A program made the translations under genes and the position numbers. Positions 55,951-64,000 of a stretch of 64,000 nt of DNA are shown here, piece by piece; position 1 is the first letter of the stretch, and each line of letters opens with the position of its first letter. Source of the DNA: Amoebophrya sp. A120 (taxonomy: Eukaryota; Sar; Dinophyceae; Syndiniales; Amoebophryaceae); the NCBI GenBank assembly GCA_905178155.1, contig CAJINV010000013.1, forward strand, positions 734,344-798,343, written 5' to 3'. The notes under the pieces were generated by a model. The model was given only the letters and a program-made list of their open reading frames with translations. It did not search any database and had not been told where the DNA came from.

Positions 55951-57650
55951 CTGAAGTACATGTGTTCTATTCCTCTTCGCAAGCATTTTCACTCGGTGTT
56001 AGTATCGTTTTCTTCAGCTAAAGCTAGTATTTCCGTCTTCTGTCTGAGAGAACATATATTTTTATTTTTGCATGAAGTATGCGTCTTCTTCTGTCTTCTG
56101 AGAGTCCAGAAACCTTTATTTTTGCATGACAGAATGTTGAGCGACTACTTTAATTCTCGAGAGGGTTTCATTCTTTCCTGCCGTTGAGCATCTTACTCTA
56201 CTGCTTCATGAGAGATTTTACATTTCATTACTTCTATTTCTAATGACAAATTTTGCATGACAAACTCAAAAGCACGAGACTCTCCTGGGGATCAACTTTT
56301 AGAAAGCTAAACTTTTTTTTTTTTTTTTTGAAAAATGCATCTATTCCTCCTTCACATAAATCCACGAATGTGTAAATTGTTATAACAGGCGCCATCTATG
56401 CAATATCTGTTCATACCATGATCCTCATGAGAGAAAAAAGTAAGTGAGAGACGAGAGCAGCGCTGCGCCGTCTCTTCGCACCCACCGGCTTCATCTTGCG
56501 GAGTTACAAATGGCTGGAGCCGCGGATCATGATCGGTCTGCTCCCCGTAGGCAAACGGGGGGTAGGTTTAGGCCGGCGCTTAAGGCGTAGGTGAAGACGT
56601 TCATCACCAGCAGACCACCAGAACGCAAAAAATGAAACGCTCTGCTCATCCCTTTTCCTCCTCTTCCTTCATTTCTGTCATGCTTATTTTCCTTTCTGCA
56701 CACAGATGCCCTCTATTGCTTTCGCCCCTGAACAATGATTCCGTTTCCAGATTTGAACCAACCCATGAGTGCAAGTTCCACACTATAAATTCTATTTTTC
56801 AAAACAGAAAAAGCTTTCTTAGCGTAGTGCTTTTTATATTTATTTGTAGTTTTATGTTGTTTACTTCAAATGCTATTATTGTTGTAACTCTATTAACATT
56901 CGTGTCGTGGTGTACGTCATGGTCATGATCGGGGTCGTCAAGAACATTGTAGCTCCAGCTTATTCAGGTGCAACAGTTGTCCGTCGTCGTTTCGGATCGG
57001 TATCCTATCAATGTCCTCTCGTTCCTGCTGCTCCGTGAGTTAGTCTACAACGAGCGACGAAACTACAGTGAAGACGAGTTAGTACAGGGTTGTGCTGGTG
57101 TTGATTTTTGTCGTGCTAAGCCGCTAAGAGTCGGAAACGTGATACGATCCGTCGTTGCAAGTAGACTCAACCAGCAAATCGAAAAAAGTTAATCAGGGTC
57201 GTACACAGTAGTAGTACCTCACTCATTTTGATAAAAATAAACGAGCTGAATATTAGTTCGTGACACGTCATTGGGGTGGAATCGGAAAGTCAAAGTGGCT
57301 AGCAAGGAAAAGGGAGGACGAGCTCCAGTAATTTGGTCCACTCTTCGTTGCGAGCCGTAGCCTGTAGACGTAGTCGAGATAATTTTCTTCAACGACGGCT
57401 ACTGTCATGCAACTCAGTCACCCGCCACTGCATACTATTTATTAGTTTAAGTATAATTAGTTAATTTTTTTTCCAATAATTTTTCAATCGACAAGAGAAA
57501 GACAAAAAGCTGAACTCATCGCATCGCCGACGTCCCCTGCTTGTGGTTTTCGAACAGCAGCTGCCTTTCATCTTGCGAATTCTCGCCACGACTCCGTCAC
57601 TCAAACCACAAACCTGCGCCTGGTCTTGCCTCGTATCAAGGAAGACGATC
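55951..57650. other. Intergenic region with introner-like motif remnants
   Basis: No convincing gene. The interval 56060-56290 contains several GCATGA(A/C) and TTTTGCATGACAAA boxes like those inside introners, but no TSD-bounded inverted pair. A T run lies near 56311-56328. A short CCCCGT/ACGGGG hairpin occurs near 56543-56560. Small frames at 56632-56928 and 56968-57192 are not supported. Confidence 0.45.
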
Positions 57651-60600
57651 ATGAAGAAGTCCTCTTCTCGTTCTCCCTCACCCATGAAAATGGGAGTGGC
57701 GTCGTCCGCATCCTCATCTTCAGTGATGAAAAAGATGACATCGACGACGTCGCCCAAAAATATCCACAGTAAATTTCCCGTACGTGCATCTAGGTACAAA
57801 TGCGGTTCTTTCCGCGTGACAGAACTTGTCTTCGGTCCTGCTTACTACACTTTATCTCTAAGTTGGCGAAATTTACTTGTGAAGATGCATTTTGTACGTT
57901 TACGGGATCGGGAAATTTGTGTTGCATAAAAAATGGCGCAACTACTACATCAAATGGCAACCTCCACCGGCCGGTCCGGTCCTGCCGCACCGATCAACAA
58001 GCGGCCGCTTCGGCATCTTCAAAATCAATGTCGATGTCTATGAAGCAAGCTCCGTCGCCGAAAATGATGCAGCATTCTATGGCGAGCAAGTGCATGAACA
58101 TGAAACAAGCAAAGTTGCCACAGCTCCCGGCAGTACCGATGAAGTCGCCGTCTCCGATGAAGAACTGCTCCGGTGCTGGAACGACATCTGCTACTACTTC
58201 ATCATCTAAACCTGCGAAATTGCCGAGATTACCAGGAGACCACGGTGCATCAAAGCGGTCGGCCTCCAGTGCGATGAAGAAAACTTCCTCTAGTATGGTG
58301 AAGAAAAAACAACTGAAGCGCAGTAATTCCGCCCCCGCGCCGGCGTCGTCGACAAACAAGAAGAAAAGTAGTAACCCCGGAAGTAGGACATCAACAATTT
58401 TGATGAAAAGCAAGCCCGCTAGTCGTGAAAAGGAAAAGATGAACAAAAAATCCGCCTCTTCACCTGGCAGAACAAGTTCTGCCTCTTCTTCGCCAGCTCC
58501 GTCGAAAAGATCGAGTTCGACCCCAAGAAAGGACACAAAAAAACCGACCACCCCCGCACCGAGTGCTGCTAGTAGTGCGGAGAAAAAGAAGAAGTCTTCC
58601 GCATTTTCGCCTGGTGCGATCGCGCCGTTGGTGCAACACCCGGAGGCCAACCACAAGACGAAGCGGCGAGACCAGGTTTTCAAGAATCTCAACGAGGAAC
58701 TCATGAGAGTAATTCCACCTCCTTCGAAAAATAATCTAAATTCCAATTCGGGGGATTCTGCTGCGACTACTTCATCATCATCTACGGGGCCGCGGCAGCA
58801 GCAAAATTTCAGGCATGAACTTCTACAACAAGACGATGATCAAGACGACCCCATGGACGTGGATTCGCACCATGAGAAATTTGCTGCCTTTGCTCTCGAG
58901 GAACCACTTCCGGAAGAACAGGAGGACCGGAAGACGAGCAATTCATCTGTTGCGAAAATCACCAGAGGAGCAGGTCCTGCACCTGCAGTAGCTTCCTCCG
59001 GTAGTAGTTCTAGCTCCTCGAACAAGCGGAGCCGAGGGTTAGCGTTTGATGCCGGCTGTGGAACGCAGGTTGGCGTAACATCTGCTCGGAATAATAAAGC
59101 TAGTCCTGTTTTGGCTTTGCACCCCTCGGATCATCAACAGCACTCCTCTAATATTTTTACGGGAGCTGTTGAGCCAACACCGAAAAAATTGAAGAGCATT
59201 TTGAAGAGTCCGGAGAAGTCCTCTACTTCGAGCGTTGCTCTAGACGGTTTCGTCGGAACGGGAGCGGCTTCATCCTCCTCTTCCTCCGCCGCCGCCGGTG
59301 TTAGAGAACTTGTTCCAGCTTTTGACCCGCCTCAGCGGTCGACGAAAATGAATAATTCATCAACCGCAACTACATTTTCGAAGCAGCAGCAGACCACGAC
59401 ACAACACCTCGCGAACATGAAGTCCGCCTCCTCTCCGTCGAAGTCCAAGTCCCCGCAAAGATCAACCTCGAAATCAAAATCCAAATCGCCGCGAACATCC
59501 TTGGTGGGTACGGCTGCGAAAAACAAGAGCGGCGCTAGCTCATCTGCTGACACGCTTGCCGCACTTGCTGCGCAAGCACAGGCGAAGAAGAAATCGGTGC
59601 AGTTTGTGGAACGTGGTCCGGACGTATCCTCCTGTGCAAATGTATCGTACTCGTATAAATGCTTGCTTTGCATCACAGATCCAGTAGCTTATCTGAATCA
59701 GCATGACAAATTGCATTTTTGCTTTTCGGAAAAAATTGTAATGCGATTTATACTAGTGCGATAGTTTTGCAATGCATAGGACGTTTTCAAATACGATGAT
59801 GTGTACGACGACGGGTACGGAAATCGCCGGGCTTGGTTATGACACCCTCAGAATGGAAATCCTCAAAGTGGAAATAATTTGTGATGCATGAAATGCGACA
59901 CCAAAAAGACTGTATTGCAGAGAACGCAATGGAGGCGGATTATTATGTTTCTACGGGTTCAGAATTGGGCTGCTGATTAGCATGAGAGAAGGGCACCCCT
60001 TTGCTTAACTAGCATGACAGACACGTTTTGAGCGCCCGGGGAATTTGTCATGCGCCGACTAGAAATAGCGCTCCAACTGGAGTCGTTTTTTTGCATTACA
60101 AATCATTTCCACTTTGAGGATTTCCAACCTGAGGCTTTCATATTGGTTCCAAGGACCCTACGAGCACCAACAAACGCAACTGGATTTTTTGGTACACAGA
60201 TTTCTCTTTAATATGCTCTCTTGGAGCAAGAGCAACTACATGCTCTACAGATCATTTCTGGTGGTTGTCACACCTTAACTTGAGCTTGCCCTCGTAGAAG
60301 TACTGCTCGTGCTCCTCCACCTCCTGCTGCCTCTTGCATTAATGCACATTCGTGTGGTGAGGGTGAGCAGCAGGAGCAGCAGCGCTGGGTCTCCTATGGC
60401 CACATTCCGCTTTAGAAGATGAAAACCAAACGGAAAGGTGAAGATTGAACGCATATATAAAATTATACTCCAACACAAACAGTTCGGCTGGCCGGAAGAC
60501 TGGGAGCGGGAACAGGTTTACGAGAAAAACCAGCGCTATGGATGTGTCAGGATCGAAATCGACAAAATCGAAAAACTTGTGATGCATAAAATCGATACCA

Positions 60601-61799
60601 GTTGGAGCCTCAGTTTCCGAGTGGCGCGTGACAAATTTCGGGAACGCCCAAATCCAGTCTGTCATGCTGTTTGGGCAAAAAATGCCGCTCCTGTCATGCT
60701 ATTCCGGCAGCACATTGCATACCCCTAAACAGGCTTACAATCGGCCTCATTTGCCTGCTCCCCAATACAGGCCTTCAATGCCCTACATTTTATGCATCGC
60801 AAGTTTTTCGATTTTGTCACTTTCGATCCTGACACACTCATAAGCGCTATCCAGATGATGATGATGTACGTTCGAGTTCCTGTGAGGTTCGGTTGGGTTT
60901 GTTTGCATTGATCACCAGGAGCATGACCATCATCATTTAAAAAGATGATCATGATGAAATAAAAGGACGGGTGCGCTTCGCCGTGTTTCGTTCAAAGCAC
61001 CACAATCATTCAAGAGCAAGCCAAGCAAACCCTTCCTCAGAGGAAGAACAACGTCACTTCTCCCCTCCACAGCCCGAAGCGGCGTGAGAAGTTTTTCCAG
61101 CTCACGAACGGGCTAGGTGTCGGTGGGTCAGGTGAGGCTTGGGGTGACGAAATGGATCCGAAGCAAACGGACGAGCAGGACCTGTTCGGCTCGCCCCTGA
61201 AATTCGAGTCCTGTGTATCCAAGAAAAAAACGTTGTGAGTGTAAATTTGTGATGCGCAACATGCAAAGCGATTGCGTCTCTCATGCTTGGCATGCATCGC
61301 AGGGTCCATTCAGCGGCGTTTTCTCGTACTATCTGCGCATGACAGGTTTTTGCTGTCATGCCAGACAAATTTGTAATGCTGTTCCTCCAAAAAGTTCCAC
61401 CTACAATGTTTTTTTCTTGGATACTGTGCGGAAGGCGAGGATGAAACGAGCAGTAGTCCGTTGCAGCAACGGCATGTGCCCGTGTCGCAACTACAACAGC
61501 AGGCCGCGAACACGACATCTACTCCCTCGGCTGGTGTTGGTGGAACGGTAGTTCTTGGCGGGGGCAGCAGCAGCAGTAGCTCCGCAGCGACAAACACCTA
61601 CAATTACATGCAGCAGGAGCAGCAGCAGACCCAGACGTACAACAACTCTACTACTACTTCCGGGACCACGTCAAGAGCGAACACGACCAGAGCACCCGCG
61701 CCTGGCCCGTCGGCCGGGGTGGAGGAAGTCGTCGGCTACCTAGTGAATGAGCATGAACAGCATGGAAAAGCAAAGGGCAAGGGACAGCAGCGCTTCTGA
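57651..61799 (+). CDS. Disordered Lys/Ser-rich protein with SILK and RVxF phosphatase-1 docking motifs
   Basis: Eight exons: 57651-57760, 57934-59624, 59784-59837, 60149-60192, 60438-60536, 60848-60865, 61017-61215 and 61429-61799 (861 residues). Five introns are introners; 60193-60437 and 60866-61016 are GT-AG. The N-terminal half is Lys/Ser/Pro-rich and disordered, with repeated Pro-Ser-Pro-Met-Lys motifs. Residues 458-461 read Ser-Ile-Leu-Lys within Lys-Leu-Lys-Ser-Ile-Leu-Lys-Ser-Pro; residues 590-594 read Lys-Ser-Val-Gln-Phe. SILK followed by RVxF is the classic pair by which regulatory proteins dock on protein phosphatase 1, so a PP1 regulator is inferred. Next come Ser/Lys repeats and, from about 59780 on, a more ordered segment rich in Tyr, Trp and Gln (Phe-Gly-Trp-Pro-Glu-Asp-Trp-Glu-Arg-Glu). 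The C-terminus is Gln/Ser/Gly-rich. Exon 60848-60865 is only 18 bases. Confidence 0.8.
57761..57928. mobile_element. Introner element, TATCCACAGTAAATTTCCCG arms
   Basis: TSD AAAAA at 57756-57760 and 57929-57933. Right end reverse complement TATGCAACACAAATTTCCCG. Excision joins Ser-Pro-Lys-Asn to Gly-Ala-Thr-Thr and changes the genomic frame correctly. Confidence 0.85.
59625..59778. mobile_element. Introner element, short TATGC-type family
   Basis: TSD GGACG at 59620-59624 and 59779-59783. Right end reverse complement TATGCATTGCAAAACTATCG resembles the element at 33575; the left end is TATCCTCCTGTGCAAATGTATCG-like. Element plus TSD is 159 bases. Because the TSD starts and ends with G, a GT-AG intron at 59624-59779 is also possible with one more codon. 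Confidence 0.88.
59838..60143. mobile_element. Introner element, TATGGAAG-related family
   Basis: TSD TTGGT at 59833-59837 and 60144-60148. Arms carry GGAAATCCTCAAAGTGGAAAT in inverted orientation. Excision joins Arg-Arg-Ala-Trp to Phe-Gln-Gly-Pro-Tyr in frame. Confidence 0.9.
60537..60842. mobile_element. Introner element with 56-base inverted arms
   Basis: TSD AGCGC at 60532-60536 and 60843-60847. Arms of about 56 bases, starting TATGGATGTGTCAGGATCGA and TATGAGTGTGTCAGGATCGA, differ at only a few positions. This is probably the youngest or best-preserved member. Excision joins Asn-Gln-Arg to Tyr-Pro-Asp-Asp. Confidence 0.93.
61216..61423. mobile_element. Introner element, TATCCAAGAAAAAAAC family
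   Basis: TSD CTGTG at 61211-61215 and 61424-61428. Arms TATCCAAGAAAAAAAC(G/A)TTGT, same family as 41237. Element plus TSD is 213 bases (71 codons). Excision joins Phe-Glu-Ser-Cys to Ala-Glu-Gly-Glu. Confidence 0.92.
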
Positions 61800-63616
61800 G
61801 AGAACTCCTGCGGAAGAGCTGTGTTCTTGACCTTCTTGAGTATGCATGTTGCCAGGATCATAGGAGCTGTTGAAGACGTCAGTAAGAACTAGTACTTCCC
61901 ACTGACGACTGCTCCTGCGCTAGACCCTGCCGGGTTCTACTCGTATTCTGCTGCCACAGGAGCTTCTGTCTTTCTTCTACTTCCACCATATACTTAATTA
62001 CTTTTACTTACGCTAATCCTAATACTGTTAGAATTTGAATTTCAATCTCAATGCCGAGTCACACTCACTTTTTCACCAAATGTCATGCTTGCAATCGGTG
62101 CTAGCTAGGCGGAAATGTTGGACCTCGTTGTATGCTGATCTGTCATTCTCATTGTGCTGGCACTTGGACGCGGCGAAGGAGCTCTCCATGACTAGCAAAA
62201 CAACTAACAGGCTTAATTCGTTCAACTTCAATCTAGTCTGTGTCTCCATGAAGATTTTTTCTGCTCTCCTACGACAACATCAAGCAAATGCTAATTCTGA
62301 AACTTATCGAGATGCTCACACATCATTTTTAGCAAACATGTTTTTCTCTTTTCATAGCTTAGAATACAACGAGTTTTACTATATACCTATTCTTTTCTGT
62401 ACAATGCTTTTTTCTCTCGTTTTCCACGTAAAAAGTTCCAAGGTCGAATTCGAACATTTTACTACTACAACTACTCGTCGATGTTTTAGATGCATCGATG
62501 ATTGTAGTAAAACGTTGCTAGTACTTGTTGTTAGCAGCGCAAAATGGAACCTACGTCTTCAGTTTTCCATTTCTTTTCTGAACCAAAATTATCAGTTGTG
62601 CTGGTGCTGTAAAATTACCTAGGTCTACCTTTTCATGAAACATGTTGGACGCCAGCATCTTCGTGCAACAACCTAGCTTCGTACTGAAACACACTGCTGA
62701 TTGTATTTTGAGTTTGTAAACAAGCTATTCAAAAAATTTTATACACGTCAAATTCTACGAGCAGCTGACCAAAGCCCTTCGCCACAACAGAGACAGATTA
62801 TCAACATTTGTGTTACAACAACTGGAGTTGTCTACTTTGTCTTTCATTCGGTCCTTCTGCATCAAACGTGATTTGCAACTCAGTGACCGTGTCGTGAAGA
62901 TTCCTGTGGTGTGACTATTTTTTCGGTCATGATTGAACGCAAAAACTAAGAATCTCGGTTTATAATTTTGTCAGATGAACAAATCTCTTTTACTCCGTAG
63001 ATTTTGTCAGAACAAATTTTTTGATCCCTCGTCCATCGGTAGTGAAAGCACTCCGAATTCGTGTCATCGGTATCGTTCTCACGTGGTCGTCGTGCAAGAT
63101 GACAAACAGTAGCACTTCTAATAGCCGTATGCCAATCGCAACCGTCAATCCTCGTGCATTAACGTAGCAGATCGTACAAGCGTGGCGCCATCGTGAACGC
63201 GACCTCCCATCATGGCGCTCTTGAGTCAAAGCATAAACTATACTGCCACGCGCAATCTATCAGCTGCAATTTCCCCGTCCTTGTACCGTTTCAATTTTTG
63301 GGCGGTCAAGTACGAGCTCGCGACAGTTCCATCATCTACAAATCAACTTTGAAAGAACAGCAACCTCGCTCGACACCTCTCCGAATATCTTCACTTTTGG
63401 ACGAAGGCGCGACTAGGACTACCGACACACCGAAATACAACCCAACTTGAGCTTCTGTTCAACAGAAAAGTAGCTGCTTAACTAACAACAGAACTGCTTT
63501 TCTAGCGTGCAGCCTCTAGCACTTCTACTTGGGCGCCTCGTTACAACTGATTACTTTACTACGTCTACTCGTGCAGCCTTCTCGTACAACAAGAACCACC
63601 CTACTCCACGCTGGCC
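61800..63616. other. Intergenic region, no convincing gene
   Basis: The longest frame is 62035-62622 (+), 195 codons, without an ATG near its start and with no recognisable domain; it may be chance. 63193-63450 (+) is another short frame. No repeat, RNA gene or introner recognised. Confidence 0.4.
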
Positions 63617-64000
63617 ATGATGCTGCGGAGCAAGACTATCGTCACTGCGCTGATGGCAGCCGCAGCGAATTTTTCCACCTCCGCCAGTGGCGTGATCTTG
63701 CCGACGGTTTCTGATACGACGGAGGATTCGCAACACGGTACCGCTTGTAAAAAAATAATCAGTCCAGAAGATCGAATATTAGAGAGTGAGCGCCTTGCGT
63801 TCTTCTTTTTGTTGTGCTACTTTTCTTGCATGACGCTGAAGCTGAATGCACACTTATATGTACCTAGCGACGAATCCGCGCGGCAGGGCGCGACTTTTGT
63901 TGTATTTGTTGAGGATATTATTATCATCAAGCTCAGCGCTGTTTCTCTGGCGTCGTCCTTGATATATTCACCAGTCTTCGTTGATATTCATATTTTTCTA
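63617..64000 (+). CDS. 5' exon of a probable secreted or membrane protein, cut by the window end
   Basis: The frame from ATG 63617 stays open for 128 codons to the end of the window, which would happen by chance only rarely. The start Met-Met-Leu-Arg-Ser-Lys-Thr-Ile-Val-Thr-Ala-Leu-Met-Ala-Ala-Ala-Ala is a good signal peptide, with likely cleavage after an Ala-Ser-Gly. The coding signal is clearest to about 63740. A GT at CACG|GTACC there may be a donor, so the rest could be intron read-through. A later hydrophobic run (Phe-Phe-Phe-Leu-Leu-Cys-Tyr) may be membrane or intronic. Family unknown. Confidence 0.45.
   Translation, partial: MMLRSKTIVTALMAAAANFSTSASGVILPTVSDTTEDSQHGTACKKIISPEDRILESERLAFFFLLCYFSCMTLKLNAHLYVPSDESARQGATFVVFVEDIIIIKLSAVSLASSLIYSPVFVDIHIFL

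Noticed and set aside
56500-56600. tRNA- or snRNA-like fold around the CCCCGT/ACGGGG hairpin
   Set aside because: No cloverleaf, anticodon arm or conserved TTCGA-type loop could be drawn.
57994-58746. Minus-strand frame of 250 residues rich in Phe/Leu/Glu/Asp
   Set aside because: Antisense shadow of the Lys/Ser-rich exon; the + strand frame is confirmed by five TSD joins.
62035-62622. 195-codon open frame as a gene
   Set aside because: No start codon, domain, splice support or biased composition; a frame this long can arise by chance in AT-rich DNA.
1-64000. CRISPR arrays, bacterial operons, ribosome binding sites
   Set aside because: No spaced direct repeats of that kind were seen, and introns and gene architecture are eukaryotic.

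Overview
The window reads as nuclear DNA of a protist, most likely a dinoflagellate-lineage parasite of the Amoebophrya (Syndiniales) type. Four things point there: degenerate plant/dinoflagellate-style CCCTAAA telomeric repeats near the left end; genes that all lie on the + strand; short spliceosomal introns; and about twenty introner-like elements inside coding exons, each with terminal inverted repeats and a 5-bp target-site duplication. A PDZ-like domain of the kind common in dinoflagellate proteins also fits. The organism is an inference; introner-type invasive introns are published for Amoebophrya, but I could not search a database.

Layout: 1-550 is a CA-rich simple repeat followed by telomere-like repeats. 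550-4170 shows no convincing gene. 4171-17889 carries exons of one very large low-complexity, RNA-binding-like protein ending in RD/RGG repeats. For 7669-13481 I could fit GT-AG introns phase by phase. 20688-25351 encodes a Ser/Gln-rich protein with leucine-rich repeats and four introners, possibly continuing into 26115-28750. 29927-30690 is the last exon of an RGG protein. 33021-34984 is an aldo-keto reductase of the Kv-beta/AKR6 type, the only confidently named enzyme. 35690-37868 encodes a PDZ-domain protein with three introners. 39214-41638, 42208-45718 and 46466-50170 encode three consecutive disordered membrane proteins. 50867-53798 is a decayed Penelope-like retroelement with the GIY-YIG nuclease placed N-terminal to the reverse transcriptase, followed by three related stem-loops. 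54103-55950 is a secreted-type protein gene with three frame breaks. 57651-61799 is an eight-exon disordered protein with SILK and RVxF protein phosphatase 1 docking motifs. 63617 to the end is an open 5' exon with a signal peptide.

The main biology is the introner population. Every element begins TAT or close to it, ends ATA, and is bounded by a 5-bp direct repeat (one has a mismatch). Removing the element plus one repeat copy restores the reading frame in every case. In the aldo-keto reductase it also restores a family-typical protein sequence, although 17 of the 20 elements offer no GT-AG pair at the duplication. Ordinary GT-AG introns occur in the same genes, so two intron classes seem to coexist.

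Limits: most proteins are low-complexity and cannot be named from sequence alone. Exon joins were made by eye from phase, splice dinucleotides and target-site duplications. No transcript or homology search was available.
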